Shown here piece by piece: positions 10,331 to 20,484 of a DNA stretch of 45,361 bases. Origin of the DNA: Buttiauxella warmboldiae (GTDB lineage Bacteria; Pseudomonadota; Gammaproteobacteria; Enterobacterales; Enterobacteriaceae). The stretch's first letter is position 1; each line of letters starts with the position of its first letter. Under the pieces are notes generated by a model, which had not been told where the DNA came from, ran no database searches, and was given only the letters and a program-made list of their open reading frames with translations. The DNA lies in contig NZ_RPOH01000098.1 in NCBI RefSeq assembly GCF_003818135.1, positions 1-45,361 on the forward strand. The letters run 5' to 3'. Position numbers and translations under genes: made by a program.

Positions 10331-10356
10331 GAAAAAAGCCCATCTGAAGATGGGCT
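10331..10356 (-). terminator. Terminator between glnA and glnL
   Basis: Read on the minus strand: an 8-bp stem AGCCCATC/GATGGGCT with a 4-nt loop, then six T residues. It begins just after the glnA stop and should make glnA mRNA more abundant than glnLG mRNA, as is known for this operon. Confidence 0.85.
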
Positions 10357-10389
10357 GAAAGTTTCCACGGCAACAAAAAACGACGCTGA

Positions 10390-11799
10390 TTAAACGCTGT
10401 AGTACAACTCAAACTCTACCGGGTGTGGCGTCATGCGCACGCGGTCGTTTTCTTCAATGCGCAGCGCGATGTAAGCATCGATGGCATCGTCAGTGAACAC
10501 GCCGCCCGCGGTCAGGAACTCGCGGTCTTGATCCAGTGCGCTCAGTGCTTCTTCCAGAGAGCCTGCAACCTGTGGGATCTCTTTTGCTTCTTCTGGCGGC
10601 AGGTCATACAGGTTTTTGTCCATTGCTTCACCCGGATGGATTTTGTTCTTGATACCATCAAGGCCAGCCATCAGCAGCGCTGCGAAGCACAGGTACGGGT
10701 TAGCCGCTGGGTCCGGGAAGCGCACTTCGATACGACGTGCCTTCGGAGACGCAACCACTGGGATACGAATGGAAGCAGAACGGTTACGGGCAGAGTAAGC
10801 CAGCATAACTGGAGCTTCATAACCCGGGACCAGGCGCTTGTAAGAGTTGGTGGTTGGGTTAGACAGGGCATTGATGGCTTTAGCGTGTTTGATAACACCG
10901 CCGATGTAGTACAGCGCTTGCTCAGACAGGCCTGCGTATTTGTCGCCAGAGAACAGGTTTACGCCGTTCTTAGACAGAGACATGTGGCAGTGCATACCGG
11001 AACCGTTATCGCCAAACATTGGTTTTGGCATAAAGGTCGCAGTTTTGCCGTAGGCGTGAGCAACGTTGTGAACCACATACTTGTAGATCTGAATTTCATC
11101 TGCTTTTTTGGTCATGGTGTTGAAGCGGGTAGCCACTTCGTTCTGACCAGCCGTTGCCACTTCGTGGTGGTGAGCTTCAACAACCAGGCCCATTTGCTCC
11201 ATCGTCAGACACATTGCAGAGCGCAGGTCTTGTGCGGAATCAACCGGTGGAACCGGGAAGTAACCGCCTTTAACCGCAGGACGGTGGCCTTTGTTGCCGC
11301 CTTCGTATTTGGTGCCGGTGTTCCATGCGCCTTCGATATCATCGATAGCAACGTGAGAGCCGGAGATGGAACTGCCGAAACGAATGTCATCGAACAGGAA
11401 GAATTCTGGCTCTGGCCCGAACAGCACGGTGTCGGCGATGCCGGTAGAGCGCAGGTAGTCTTCTGCACGTTTAGCGATGGAGCGCGGGTCGCGGTCATAG
11501 CCCTGCAGGGTGCCTGGCTCAAGAATGTCGCAACGGATGATCAGCGTAGAATCAGCGAAGAACGGATCGATAACCGCGGTAGACGCATCTGGCATCAGCA
11601 CCATGTCGGATTCGTTGATGCCTTTCCAGCCACCAATCGAGGAGCCATCAAACATTTTGCCTTCTTCGAAGAATTCGGCATTTACCTGGTGAGCAGGGAT
11701 TGTGACGTGCTGTTCTTTACCTTTGGTGTCAGTGAAGCGCAAATCAACAAATTTCACTTCATGCTCATTCAGCATCGTCAATACGTGTTCAGCGGACAT
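10390..11799 (-). CDS. glnA: Glutamine synthetase type I
   Basis: Makes glutamine from glutamate, ammonia and ATP as a cytoplasmic dodecamer. The protein is 469 aa, the length of the E. coli enzyme. The beta-grasp N-terminus is followed by the catalytic barrel motifs [16 protein letters not shown] and GSGMHCHMS. The adenylylation loop NLYDLPPEE carries the tyrosine (Tyr397 region) modified by GlnE, so the enzyme is a regulated GSI-beta form. The gene leads glnA-glnL-glnG and diverges from typA. Upstream lie a sigma-54 promoter and NtrC enhancer sites. Confidence 0.99.
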   Translation of the reverse strand: MSAEHVLTMLNEHEVKFVDLRFTDTKGKEQHVTIPAHQVNAEFFEEGKMFDGSSIGGWKGINESDMVLMPDASTAVIDPFFADSTLIIRCDILEPGTLQGYDRDPRSIAKRAEDYLRSTGIADTVLFGPEPEFFLFDDIRFGSSISGSHVAIDDIEGAWNTGTKYEGGNKGHRPAVKGGYFPVPPVDSAQDLRSAMCLTMEQMGLVVEAHHHEVATAGQNEVATRFNTMTKKADEIQIYKYVVHNVAHAYGKTATFMPKPMFGDNGSGMHCHMSLSKNGVNLFSGDKYAGLSEQALYYIGGVIKHAKAINALSNPTTNSYKRLVPGYEAPVMLAYSARNRSASIRIPVVASPKARRIEVRFPDPAANPYLCFAALLMAGLDGIKNKIHPGEAMDKNLYDLPPEEAKEIPQVAGSLEEALSALDQDREFLTAGGVFTDDAIDAYIALRIEENDRVRMTPHPVEFELYYSV

Positions 11800-11886
11800 A
11801 CTTAACTCTCCCGGATTGGTGATTGTCGTCGTGGTAACGAGGTGTTCAATACTTTCTCAATTGGCTTTTCGCCCTGAAATGATTAA

Positions 11887-11903
11887 AGCGAAATCTGTGC
11901 CAA
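11887..11903 (-). promoter_or_regulatory. Sigma-54 promoter glnAp2
   Basis: Minus strand reads TTGGCAC-N4-TTCGCT, with the -24 GG and -12 GC of sigma-54 promoters in correct spacing. As far as remembered it is identical to glnAp2 of E. coli. It lies about 90 bp before the glnA ATG. Confidence 0.92.
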
Positions 11904-11975
11904 CTTTTAAATTACCCCCAAAAGGCGCTATCATGCGCGCTATAGTGCAAAAGGGCTGCACCATGATGGATAGTT

Positions 11976-12024
11976 TGCACCAATGTAGTGCTTCAGTCTG
12001 AGATTTGAGCACCATATTGGTGCA
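11976..12024. promoter_or_regulatory. Two NtrC enhancer sites for glnA
   Basis: Site A (11976-11992) is TGCACC-N5-AGTGCT. Site B (12008-12024) is AGCACC-N5-GGTGCA. Their centres are 32 bp apart, about three helical turns, which lets two NtrC dimers bind cooperatively upstream of glnAp2. A weaker TGCACC half-site lies at 11958. Confidence 0.88.
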
Positions 12025-12052
12025 ATTTTCGTTAAGGTGCCCTTTTTTGCTC

Positions 12053-12068
12053 CGTGAAAGCGATCACA
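12053..12068. promoter_or_regulatory. Probable CRP site in the glnA-typA spacer
   Basis: CGTGA-N6-TCACA, one base off the TGTGA-N6-TCACA consensus. In E. coli, CRP acts at the sigma-70 promoter glnAp1, so this is likely the same element. It could also affect typA. Confidence 0.6.
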
Positions 12069-12174
12069 AACCCTTACTTTCAACATTGTTTGTAAAGGTT
12101 CTTTGTGATCCTGTTTAGTCCTTCGATTAATACGTGTACAATAACGCGCTATTTCTAATGCCTGAGGCAAAGTT

Positions 12175-14001
12175 GTGATCGAAAATCTGCGTAATATCGC
12201 CATCATCGCGCACGTTGACCATGGTAAAACTACCCTGGTTGATAAGCTGCTGCAGCAATCTGGTACTTTCAGTAACGAACGTGCTGAAGCTACCGAACGC
12301 GTGATGGACTCCAACGATTTGGAGAAAGAGCGTGGGATTACCATCCTCGCTAAAAACACCGCTATCAAATGGAATGACTACCGTATCAACATCGTTGATA
12401 CCCCTGGGCACGCCGACTTCGGTGGTGAAGTTGAACGTGTAATGTCCATGGTAGACTCCGTTCTGCTGGTCGTTGACGCAATGGATGGCCCAATGCCGCA
12501 GACGCGCTTCGTAACCAAGAAGGCCTTTGCCCACGGTTTGAAGCCAATTGTTGTTATCAACAAAGTTGACCGTCCTGGCGCGCGTCCTGACTGGGTTGTT
12601 GATCAGGTCTTCGATCTGTTCGTTAACCTTGACGCCACCGACGAGCAGCTTGATTTCCCAATCATCTATGCATCTGCATTGATGGGGATCGCGGGTAACG
12701 ATCATGCTGATATGGCGGAAGATATGACTCCGTTGTACCAGGCGATTGTTGACCACGTTAAAGCACCAAGCGTTGACCTTGATGGTCCGTTCCAGATGCA
12801 AATCTCCCAGCTTGATTACAACAACTACGTTGGCGTTATCGGCATCGGTCGCATCAAGCGCGGTAAAGTGAAGCCTAACCAGCAGATCACTATCATCGAT
12901 AGCGAAGGTAAAACGCGTAACGGTAAAGTCGGTAAAGTACTGACCCACCTCGGCCTGGAGCGTATTGAGTCCACCGAAGCGGAAGCTGGTGACATCATCG
13001 CGATTACCGGCCTGGGCGAGCTGAACATCTCCGACACCCTTTGCGATACGCAAAATGTTGAAGCGCTGCCAGCACTGTCTGTTGATGAACCAACGGTTAC
13101 CATGTTCTTCAACGTCAACACCTCTCCGTTCTGTGGCAAAGAGGGTAAATTCGTTACCTCTCGTCAGATCCTTGACCGCCTGAACAAAGAGCTGGTGCAC
13201 AACGTGGCACTGCGTGTTGAAGAAACCGAAGATGCGGATGCATTCCGTGTATCCGGCCGTGGCGAACTGCACCTGTCTGTACTGATCGAAAACATGCGTC
13301 GTGAAGGCTTCGAACTGGCTGTGTCCCGTCCGAAAGTTATCAACCGTATGATCGACGGTCGTATGCAAGAGCCGTTCGAAAACGTGACTCTGGATATCGA
13401 AGAGCAGCACCAGGGTTCTGTGATGCAGGCGATGGGCGAACGTAAGGGCGATGTCAAAGACATGATCCCTGACGGCAAAGGTCGTATCCGTCTGGATTAC
13501 CTGATCCCGGCACGTGGCCTGATCGGCTTCCGTACCGAGTTCATGACCATGACTTCTGGTACCGGTCTGCTGTACTCCACATTCAGCCACTACGACGACG
13601 TGAAGCCAGGTGAAATCGGCCAGCGCCAGAACGGCGTGCTGATCTCTAACGGCCAGGGTAAAGCGGTTGCGTTTGCGCTGTTCGGCCTGCAGGATCGCGG
13701 CAAGTTGTTCCTGGGCCACGGTGCTGAAGTTTATGAAGGTCAGATCATCGGTATTCACAGTCGTTCTAACGACCTGACTGTAAACTGCCTGACCGGTAAG
13801 AAACTGACTAACATGCGTGCGTCCGGTACTGACGAAGCCACCACTCTGGTTCCGGCACAGAAGATGTCTCTGGAGCAAGCTCTGGAATTCATCGATGATG
13901 ACGAACTGGTAGAAGTGACGCCGACTTCCGTCCGTATTCGTAAACGTCACCTGACTGAAAACGACCGCAAACGCGCGGGCCGTGGCGGCAAAGAAGCGTA
14001 A
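12175..14001 (+). CDS. typA: Ribosome-associated GTPase BipA/TypA
   Basis: Translational GTPase of the EF-G family that helps 50S assembly at low temperature and under stress. The protein is 608 aa (607 in E. coli). It starts at a GTG; the first residues [19 protein letters not shown] match the family and set this start. G-domain motifs are [16 protein letters not shown] and NKVD. Domains related to EF-G III and V and the TypA-specific C-terminal domain follow, ending in a basic tail. A candidate -10 TACAAT lies at 12137. A terminator follows. In E. coli K-12 the next genes are the yih sulfoquinovose cluster; here yihX follows at once. Confidence 0.98.
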   Translation: MIENLRNIAIIAHVDHGKTTLVDKLLQQSGTFSNERAEATERVMDSNDLEKERGITILAKNTAIKWNDYRINIVDTPGHADFGGEVERVMSMVDSVLLVVDAMDGPMPQTRFVTKKAFAHGLKPIVVINKVDRPGARPDWVVDQVFDLFVNLDATDEQLDFPIIYASALMGIAGNDHADMAEDMTPLYQAIVDHVKAPSVDLDGPFQMQISQLDYNNYVGVIGIGRIKRGKVKPNQQITIIDSEGKTRNGKVGKVLTHLGLERIESTEAEAGDIIAITGLGELNISDTLCDTQNVEALPALSVDEPTVTMFFNVNTSPFCGKEGKFVTSRQILDRLNKELVHNVALRVEETEDADAFRVSGRGELHLSVLIENMRREGFELAVSRPKVINRMIDGRMQEPFENVTLDIEEQHQGSVMQAMGERKGDVKDMIPDGKGRIRLDYLIPARGLIGFRTEFMTMTSGTGLLYSTFSHYDDVKPGEIGQRQNGVLISNGQGKAVAFALFGLQDRGKLFLGHGAEVYEGQIIGIHSRSNDLTVNCLTGKKLTNMRASGTDEATTLVPAQKMSLEQALEFIDDDELVEVTPTSVRIRKRHLTENDRKRAGRGGKEA

Positions 14002-14023
14002 GTTTCTTTCCTGCAAAGCATTA

Positions 14024-14056
14024 AAGCCCTGCCTGTTTAGGCGGGGCTTTTTTTTG
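14024..14056 (+). terminator. typA terminator
   Basis: A 10-bp stem AAGCCCTGCC/GGCGGGGCTT (one G-T pair) with a 6-nt loop, then an eight-base T-run, starting 22 bases after the typA stop. Confidence 0.93.
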
Positions 14057-14153
14057 CTTAATACCTTGCAGAACCTGCATACCGTTATTCCAGCAATAGT
14101 CAAAGTCCCGCTTTACCGCTACAGTTATTTGTCCATGCGCAAAGGAGAGGCTT

Positions 14154-14750
14154 ATGCTGTATATCTTTGATTTAGGTAACGTCATTGTGGATATCGACTT
14201 TAACCGCGTGATGGGGGTCTGGAGCGATTACAGCCGGGTACCGCTGGCGAATCTGCAAAAAAGTTTTGTGATGGGTGAGGCGTTCGAGCGCCACGAACGC
14301 GGGCAAATTAGCGATGAAGAGTTTGCGGCGGCTGTGTGTGAAGAAATGGGTATGGCGCTAAGCTTTGAGCAGTTTTCCACGGGCTGGCAGGCTATTTTTG
14401 TTGGCCTGCGTCCGGAAGTTATCGCGGTGATGCACAGGCTGCGTGAACTGGGCCATCGTGTGGTTGTGCTTTCCAATACCAACCGCTTACACACTTATTT
14501 CTGGCCCGGTGAATACCCGCAAATTGCCGAGGCGGCGGATAAAATCTATCTGTCGCAGGAAATGGGGATGCGTAAACCTGATGTCGGGATCTATCAAAAA
14601 GTTCTCGAAATGGAAGGTTTTTCGCCACATGAGACGGTCTTTTTTGACGACAACGCCGATAATATTAAAGGCGCTCAACGGTTGGGTATCACCAGCATTC
14701 TGGTGACCGGAAAAGAGACGGTACCTGACTATTTCGCAAAAAATCTATGA
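14154..14750 (+). CDS. yihX: HAD-family alpha-D-glucose-1-phosphate phosphatase
   Basis: Cytoplasmic phosphatase shown in E. coli to hydrolyse alpha-D-glucose 1-phosphate. The protein is 198 aa (199 in E. coli). HAD motif I is [11 protein letters not shown] at residues 4-14, with Gly in place of the usual second-acid-plus-two residue, as in YihX. Motif II is VVLSNTN, motif III MRKPD and motif [10 protein letters not shown]. An AAAGGAGAGG ribosome binding site precedes the ATG. Its stop overlaps the yihY start by 4 bp (ATGA), so the genes are translationally coupled. Confidence 0.95.
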   Translation: MLYIFDLGNVIVDIDFNRVMGVWSDYSRVPLANLQKSFVMGEAFERHERGQISDEEFAAAVCEEMGMALSFEQFSTGWQAIFVGLRPEVIAVMHRLRELGHRVVVLSNTNRLHTYFWPGEYPQIAEAADKIYLSQEMGMRKPDVGIYQKVLEMEGFSPHETVFFDDNADNIKGAQRLGITSILVTGKETVPDYFAKNL

Positions 14751-15619
14751 TAAAAAACCTGCGCCGCAAAACGAGTCAACATTTCAGCCCATTGATTGCG
14801 TGGGCTAAATTACTCTGGCATCGCATCGACCAGGATAATATGACCACGCTTGCAGGCAATCTTGCTTACGTCTCCCTGCTCTCGCTGGTGCCTTTGGTGG
14901 CAGTGGTGTTTGCTTTGTTTGCGGCTTTTCCAATGTTTGCCGACGTTAGCCTCCAGCTTCGTCATTTTGTCTTCTCAAATTTCCTGCCGGCAACCGGCGA
15001 TATCATTCAGCGCTATATCGAACAGTTTGTGGCTAACTCCAGTAAGATGACGGCGGTGGGGGCCTGTGGCCTTATCGTTACCGCATTATTACTGATGTAT
15101 GCCGTGGACAGCGCGCTCAACACCATCTGGCGCAGCGCGCGCGCAAGGCCAAAAATTTACTCATTTGCTGTCTACTGGATGATTTTAACGCTTGGGCCGC
15201 TGCTTGCCGGGGCGAGCCTGGCGATCAGTTCATATCTGCTGTCGATGCGCTGGGTGACGGGTTTTAACAGCACAATTGATATCGGATTGCGTATTTTCCC
15301 GTTGCTGCTCTCCTGGCTGTCATTCTGGATGTTATACAGCATCGTTCCAACCACCCGGGTGCCGGTGCGTGATGCACTGATTGGCTCGCTGGTGGCGGCG
15401 CTTTTGTTTGAGCTGGGCAAGAAGGGGTTTGCCCTCTACATCACTATGTTCCCCTCTTATCAATTGATTTACGGCGTGTTAGCCGTGATCCCTATTTTGT
15501 TTGTCTGGGTCTACTGGACCTGGTGTATCGTGTTGCTCGGTGCCGAAATTACTGTCACTCTCGGCGATTACCGCAGGCTTCGCATTGAAGCACAGCAGGA
15601 AGAATTGGAAGAACCATGA
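14747..15619 (+). CDS. yihY: YihY/UPF0761 family inner-membrane protein
   Basis: Polytopic membrane protein of 290 aa, the same length as E. coli YihY. It was once named Rbn in error as ribonuclease BN; its true function is unknown. About six hydrophobic segments follow a short basic N-terminus (residues 1-30), and a charged tail ends [10 protein letters not shown]. Its neighbours overlap on both sides by 4 bp (yihX before, dtd after), so yihX-yihY-dtd is one translationally coupled operon. Confidence 0.95.
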   Translation: MIKNLRRKTSQHFSPLIAWAKLLWHRIDQDNMTTLAGNLAYVSLLSLVPLVAVVFALFAAFPMFADVSLQLRHFVFSNFLPATGDIIQRYIEQFVANSSKMTAVGACGLIVTALLLMYAVDSALNTIWRSARARPKIYSFAVYWMILTLGPLLAGASLAISSYLLSMRWVTGFNSTIDIGLRIFPLLLSWLSFWMLYSIVPTTRVPVRDALIGSLVAALLFELGKKGFALYITMFPSYQLIYGVLAVIPILFVWVYWTWCIVLLGAEITVTLGDYRRLRIEAQQEELEEP

Positions 15620-16053
15620 TTGCATTAATTCAGCGTGTCACCCACGCTCGCGTTACCGTGGATGGTGAAGTGACGGGTGAAATTGGCCCGGGACTTTTAG
15701 TGTTATTGGGTGTCGAAAAAGAAGATAACGAACAGAAAGCGAATCGCCTTTGCGAACGTGTTTTGGGTTACCGCATTTTTGGCGATGAAAATGACAAGAT
15801 GAATCTGAACGTTCAGCAAGCCGGTGGCAGCGTGCTGGTGGTGTCGCAGTTTACCCTCGCCGCCGATACCGAACGGGGTATGCGTCCGAGTTTTTCTGGC
15901 GGTGCCGAACCAAAGCTTGCTGAAGAGTTGTATGAATATTTTGTTGAACGCTGTCGAAACCAGGGCATTGTTGCCGAAACAGGGCGCTTTGCCGCCGATA
16001 TGAAAGTCAGCCTGACCAATGATGGCCCGGTGACGTTTTGGTTACAGGTCTGA
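15616..16053 (+). CDS. dtd: D-aminoacyl-tRNA deacylase
   Basis: Removes D-tyrosine and other D-amino acids, and glycine mischarged on tRNA-Ala, from tRNA. The protein is 145 aa, the family length. The two active-site signatures are SQFTL (about residues 77-81) and the Gly-cisPro motif in NDGPVTF near the C-terminus. It acts as a homodimer in the cytoplasm. Its ATG overlaps the yihY stop. Confidence 0.97.
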   Translation: MIALIQRVTHARVTVDGEVTGEIGPGLLVLLGVEKEDNEQKANRLCERVLGYRIFGDENDKMNLNVQQAGGSVLVVSQFTLAADTERGMRPSFSGGAEPKLAEELYEYFVERCRNQGIVAETGRFAADMKVSLTNDGPVTFWLQV

Positions 16054-16097
16054 ATTCGCAGTCTTTACGGTCCCGCGTAACAAGAGAGAGTACATGT

Positions 16098-17039
16098 ATG
16101 TATCACCTTCGCGTACCGCAAACCGAAGAAGAGCTTGAGCTCTATTACCAGTTTCGCTGGGAGATGTTGCGCAAGCCGCTGCATCAACCTAAAGGCTCCG
16201 AGCGCGATGCGTGGGATGCCATGGCCCATCACCAGATGGTGGTGGACGAAGAGGGCAACCCGGTTGCCATTGGGCGCTTGTATATCAATGCCGATAACGA
16301 AGCGGCCATTCGCTTTATGGCGGTTCACCCGTCGGTGCAAGATAAGGGGCTGGGTACGCTGGTGGCGATGACGCTTGAGTCCGTCGCGCGCCAGGAAGGG
16401 GTGAAACGTGTGGTGTGTAGCGCACGCGAAGATGCTGTCGAGTTCTTTGCCAAATTGGGCTTTGAGAATCAGGGCGAAATTACCACGCCGTCGACCACCC
16501 CGATCCGTCACTATTTGATGATCAAACCCGTCGCGTCGCTGGATGACATTCTCCATCGCGCCGACTGGTGCGGCCAGCTGCAGCAGGCCTGGTATGAGCA
16601 CATTCCATTAAGTGAAAAAATGGGCGTGCGCATTCTGCAATATACCGGGCAGAAATTCATTACCACCATGCCGGAAGCAGGCAACCAGAACCCACACCAG
16701 ACCTTGTTCGCCGGTAGCCTGTTTTCATTAGCCACGCTGACCGGCTGGGGGCTGATTTGGCTGATGCTGCGTGAGCGCCATCTTGGCGGCACAATTATTC
16801 TGGCGGATGCGCATATCCGCTATAGCAGCCCGATCGCTGGAAGACCGGGGGCGATTGCTGACCTGGGGTCGTTGAGCGGCGATCTTGACCGCCTGGCGCG
16901 TGGCCGCAAAGCTCGCGTTGCACTGCAAGTTGAGCTTTACGGTGATGAGAAACAGGGCGCTGTTTTTGAAGGCGTCTATCTGGTTCTGCCCGCTAAACCG
17001 TTCGGGCCGCTTGAAGAAGGCGGCAACGAAGAAGAGTAA
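16098..17039 (+). CDS. yiiD: YiiD (FabY/MadA-like), GNAT plus hotdog-fold protein
   Basis: Two-domain protein. The N-terminal GNAT fold (residues 1-150) has the acetyl-CoA loop VQDKGLGTL. The C-terminal hotdog thioesterase-like domain contains [21 protein letters not shown]. coli YiiD has been linked to an alternative route for starting fatty-acid synthesis, forming acetyl-ACP independently of FabH; this role comes from the literature. The ATG at 16098 begins [12 protein letters not shown] after AGAGAG. The frame is open upstream, and the preceding residues (SRVTREST) resemble the E. coli N-terminal extension, so a non-ATG start about 16-20 codons earlier is possible. This is the last gene of the polA-side block. 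Confidence 0.9.
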   Translation: MYHLRVPQTEEELELYYQFRWEMLRKPLHQPKGSERDAWDAMAHHQMVVDEEGNPVAIGRLYINADNEAAIRFMAVHPSVQDKGLGTLVAMTLESVARQEGVKRVVCSAREDAVEFFAKLGFENQGEITTPSTTPIRHYLMIKPVASLDDILHRADWCGQLQQAWYEHIPLSEKMGVRILQYTGQKFITTMPEAGNQNPHQTLFAGSLFSLATLTGWGLIWLMLRERHLGGTIILADAHIRYSSPIAGRPGAIADLGSLSGDLDRLARGRKARVALQVELYGDEKQGAVFEGVYLVLPAKPFGPLEEGGNEEE

Positions 17040-17042
17040 CAG

Positions 17043-17062
17043 CCCGGCGCTTACGCGCCGGG
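17043..17062. terminator. GC-rich hairpin between convergent yiiD and yicH
   Basis: A perfect 8-bp stem CCCGGCGC/GCGCCGGG with loop TTAC, overlapping the last codons of yicH. No T-run follows on either strand, so it may be a processed 3' end or a weak terminator. It lies at the junction of the two rearranged chromosome blocks. Confidence 0.45.
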
Positions 17063-18733
17063 AACCTCTCCGTGCTGCATGGTTTGCTGCACTTGTTTCC
17101 CGTCGCCGCTGGTGGCCTGCAATGTACCGTTCACCGTTGGCTTCAGAGGGGTTTGTGCCGCAAGGCTTCCCGTGACGGAAAGCTGCAAGTTACCTTTTCC
17201 TTCCAGCGGTACGGCTGGCCATCCCCACTGTTGCAGCACGTTAACTGGCACCGAGCGACCGCGCAGATTAATTGCCGTGTTGCGCTGAGCCGCCTGTGAA
17301 ATGGCACCAGTGGCTTCCAGCATTCCTTCTCCCGTAAACGCACTCCATTCGGCGATCGTGATTTGGTTCTCTGTGGCATTTAATGAGATAGACGGGCGAC
17401 GAAGGTCCACGCGGTTAAACGTGGCGGCGGCGGCATTCAGGGTCACATTACCGCTCCAGATCCCCCACTGATGGTTGCGCACCACTTCGATATTGTTCGC
17501 CGTGCCGTCTAACGCGGTGAGCTGAAACGGGAAGGCTGGATCGATATCAATAACCAGGTTTCTGTTCGCCGAGAGCTTCTTAATCGATACCGAGTTTAGC
17601 CATTCCGGTAAAGGCTCCATCCAGAGGGCTTTCCAGTTGGCGGGTAGCGTATATTCCAGCCCGGCAAAAACCAGCTCGTCGAGTGCGAGTTTTTTCTCAC
17701 GGCGTTGCCATTCGCCGGAAGCGCGAACCATGCCTCTTTCCCAGCGGGAGGTGAACTGCCGTAGCGTGGCCGTTTGCGGATTAAAATCGATGTTTACGAT
17801 GGGGTCGTTCAAATGCAGCGCGCCGATGATGACATCGCTGGCGTTCATTGACAGCCGCCCGTCATCGCTCTGCCAGCTGCCTTTTGCCAGCGTCAGGTTG
17901 CGCAAACTCAGGTCTAAATCGGTTATCGCCCAGTCTTTACCTTCCAGCCGTGCGTCGGTCACTTCGAGGTTGCTGATGCTAAGTGAAGGAACGGTGGTCA
18001 GAGGGGCGAGGAAATCGGTAATCGATTTTTCTGTTTGCAGACGAATATCGTTTAAGCGCAGGCTACCAATTTGCCATGAACCGTCAGCAAGACGCCTGGC
18101 GTTACCTGTAAGCGAGCCGCGAGCCATATCTGCCCCGATGGTAGCAAGCGTCACCTGTTCGTTATTAATTTCGCCCTGCAACAACACATTGGCCGCAGGC
18201 ACGCCGTTGAGCGTCATGGAACCGGCGCTGAACTGAATGTTTGCCTTCTCTCCCAGCACCTTACCCTGCTTTGGCCGCCAGGGCATCACGCCGCCGTTAA
18301 CGCGCTGGGCGCGTAAATCCCACTCGGTATTCGGGCTGTTAAGCGCCATATCGCTCAATTGCAGCCTGTCTGCCTGGAACGGCAGCGGGGCGGCATCGGG
18401 GCTGATATTCAGCGTGCCGTTGTGCAACAGAATCTTATCAACGTGCATAGGTTGTGAAAACTGGCGTGAACTGAGCCCAATATCAATATTCTGTGCCACC
18501 AGCGTTGCCGGTTGGCCTTTGCGCCCGAAAGTGACATTCGTCAGCGTAATGTGCGTGGGCGATGCCCAGCGGTGATCCATCTGTGCAAAAGAGAAATGGT
18601 AATCGCTTTTCTCGTTGACCCAACGGCTTACCTGGGCTGCTCCCCAGCGGGTTTGCAGCAAAATATAAACAGCAAGGAGCAGTGCAAAGATGACGACCAA
18701 TAACGCAATGAATAGCTTTCCGAGAAATTTCAT
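17051..18733 (-). CDS. yicH: AsmA-family protein YicH
   Basis: Large AsmA-like protein anchored in the inner membrane with its bulk in the periplasm. The family is linked to lipid transport or outer-membrane homeostasis; the role of YicH itself is not established. The start is the ATG at 18733 (MKFLGKLFIALLV), a signal anchor of about 25 residues; the ATG five codons earlier lacks support. The product is 560 aa. The AsmA N-terminal region (LQTRWGAAQVSRWVNEKSDYHFSF when read across two segments) and the C-terminal AsmA repeat region are present. It is downstream of xanP and has the same orientation. Confidence 0.92.
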   Translation of the reverse strand: MKFLGKLFIALLVVIFALLLAVYILLQTRWGAAQVSRWVNEKSDYHFSFAQMDHRWASPTHITLTNVTFGRKGQPATLVAQNIDIGLSSRQFSQPMHVDKILLHNGTLNISPDAAPLPFQADRLQLSDMALNSPNTEWDLRAQRVNGGVMPWRPKQGKVLGEKANIQFSAGSMTLNGVPAANVLLQGEINNEQVTLATIGADMARGSLTGNARRLADGSWQIGSLRLNDIRLQTEKSITDFLAPLTTVPSLSISNLEVTDARLEGKDWAITDLDLSLRNLTLAKGSWQSDDGRLSMNASDVIIGALHLNDPIVNIDFNPQTATLRQFTSRWERGMVRASGEWQRREKKLALDELVFAGLEYTLPANWKALWMEPLPEWLNSVSIKKLSANRNLVIDIDPAFPFQLTALDGTANNIEVVRNHQWGIWSGNVTLNAAAATFNRVDLRRPSISLNATENQITIAEWSAFTGEGMLEATGAISQAAQRNTAINLRGRSVPVNVLQQWGWPAVPLEGKGNLQLSVTGSLAAQTPLKPTVNGTLQATSGDGKQVQQTMQHGEVPGA

Positions 18734-18858
18734 TGTCTTCCATCCCATGAAGTTTCGGTAAGGGTGTTATGCCCCATTTACCGTTATAGCTCAAGGATGG
18801 GATTGTCAGGAGGGGTAACACGCGCGGATGAGAACAAATCACCCGCGCGTGAGGGACA

Positions 18859-20250
18859 TCAATTTTTCTCAGGCGGGAAAATCAGGTTTAACACGATGGC
18901 GGTAATACCACCGGCGGCGATACCGGATGAGAGCAGCGTTTTCAGCCAGTCAGGAGCAAACTGCAAAATCAGCGGCTGCTGAGAAACGCCCATACCCACC
19001 GCCAGCGACAGCGCAATAATCATAATGGCGCGGCGGTTGAGAGGTTCGCGAGAAACAATTCGCACACCGGATGCGGCGATAGTACCGAACATCACGATAG
19101 TTGCGCCGCCTAACACGGGCTCCGGAATATGCTGCACAAACCCGCTGACTGCCGGGAACAGGCCCAGTACGATCAGCATTAGTGCGACGACAAAACCGAC
19201 ATAGCGGCTGGCAACACCGGTCAGCTGAATCACGCCGTTGTTCTGGCCAAAGCAAGAGTTAGGGAAGGTGTTAAACACGGCAGAAACACACGAATTCAGG
19301 CCATTTGCCAGCACGCCACCTTTCAGGCGTTTCATATACAGCGGGCCGGAAACAGGCTGTTCGGAAACGTCAGAGGTGGCGGTGATATCACCAATGGTTT
19401 CCAGTGAGGTCACCATAAACACCAGCATCAGCGGGATAAGCAGATTCCAGTCGATGCCCAGGCCATAGTAAAGCGGAGTGGGCACCATAATCAGGTCGGA
19501 ATGGGTGGCTGGCGCAACATCCGGCAGCATGCCCATCGCCCAGGCCAGCGCATAACCTACCGCCATGGCGATAACCAGCGAAGCCACGCGTAAGTACGGG
19601 TTACGCTGGCGGTTAAGCAAGATAATAACCAGCAGTACCGCGCCTGCCAGCAGCAGGTTTTTCGGCGCGCCAAAGGTATGGTCGCTCATCGCGCCGTAGC
19701 CACCGCCGATGGAAGTCAGGCCAACCTGAATCAGTGACAGGCCGATTATCATCACCACGACGCCGGAAACCAGCGGGGTGATAATACGACGAGCCAGATG
19801 CAGAAAGCGCGACAGCAGCATTTCTGTGCAGCTGGCGAGCATCAAGGTGCCAAATAACGCCGCCATCATGGTGGGGACATCAGCTCCGCCATTTTTCAAT
19901 GCCATGCCGCCCATAATCAGCGGCGCAACAAAGTTAAAGCTGGTGCCCTGAATAGAGAGAAGCCCGGAACCAACCGGCCCCCAGGCTTTAATCTGGATAA
20001 TGGATGCCACGCCTGATGCAAACAGGGACATGCTAATAATGTGGCGGGTATCTTCAGCCGGAAGCCCCAGAGCCTGGCAAATCAACATCGCAGGCGTGAT
20101 CACCGCAACAAACATCGCTAATAAATGCTGACCGGCAGCAAAAAGCGTTTGTGGGAGAGGCGGTCTGTCCTCAAGACGGTAAATCAACTCACTGGTATGC
20201 GCCTGGGCAATCGGTTGCGCATCTTCAGACTCTACGGCATTAACAGACAT
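18859..20250 (-). CDS. xanP: Xanthine:proton symporter XanP
   Basis: High-affinity xanthine permease of the NCS2/NAT family in the inner membrane. The protein is 463 aa, the length of E. coli XanP (YicE). About 14 membrane segments are evident. The NAT signature region reads [20 protein letters not shown], where the substrate-binding Gln and Asn lie, and family-specific [12 protein letters not shown] precedes it. A PurR box lies 54 bp upstream, which fits control by purine supply. A GC-rich inverted repeat (18819-18827 and 18843-18851) follows the gene without a T-run. Confidence 0.96.
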   Translation of the reverse strand: MSVNAVESEDAQPIAQAHTSELIYRLEDRPPLPQTLFAAGQHLLAMFVAVITPAMLICQALGLPAEDTRHIISMSLFASGVASIIQIKAWGPVGSGLLSIQGTSFNFVAPLIMGGMALKNGGADVPTMMAALFGTLMLASCTEMLLSRFLHLARRIITPLVSGVVVMIIGLSLIQVGLTSIGGGYGAMSDHTFGAPKNLLLAGAVLLVIILLNRQRNPYLRVASLVIAMAVGYALAWAMGMLPDVAPATHSDLIMVPTPLYYGLGIDWNLLIPLMLVFMVTSLETIGDITATSDVSEQPVSGPLYMKRLKGGVLANGLNSCVSAVFNTFPNSCFGQNNGVIQLTGVASRYVGFVVALMLIVLGLFPAVSGFVQHIPEPVLGGATIVMFGTIAASGVRIVSREPLNRRAIMIIALSLAVGMGVSQQPLILQFAPDWLKTLLSSGIAAGGITAIVLNLIFPPEKN

Positions 20251-20303
20251 CAGAAATTATCCACCCTGCGAAAAAACGGTGATTTTAGCGGAGTGCCAGC
20301 CAA

Positions 20304-20319
20304 AAGCAAACGTTTGCCA
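20304..20319. promoter_or_regulatory. PurR box upstream of xanP
   Basis: AAGCAAACGTTTGCCA contains the 12-base palindrome core GCAAACGTTTGC of the PurR operator (ACGCAAACGTTTGCGT). It lies 54 bp before the xanP ATG on the promoter side. PurR control of xanP has been predicted in gamma-proteobacteria. Confidence 0.85.
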
Positions 20320-20484
20320 GGCGTGTTTCCTAAGATAAAAAGTATATATGCCGAGCTTTTTATATAACTTTCGCCTGTTTTTTGGTTAAAATCCAGCAGC
20401 TGACTTTTCTAGAACCTGAAATTCCAGTGAAGGATAAATTCAAAGCGTCTGTGAGAAATATGCGCAAACAGGAGCACTTCTTTT

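Noticed and set aside
10423-11805. A 460-codon open frame antisense to glnA
   Set aside because: It is a shadow of the highly biased codons of glnA, with no ribosome binding site or recognisable domain.
12127-14103. A 658-codon open frame antisense to typA
   Set aside because: It mirrors the codon pattern of typA, whose product matches the family along its whole length. The antisense product has biased His/Phe/Val composition and no domains.
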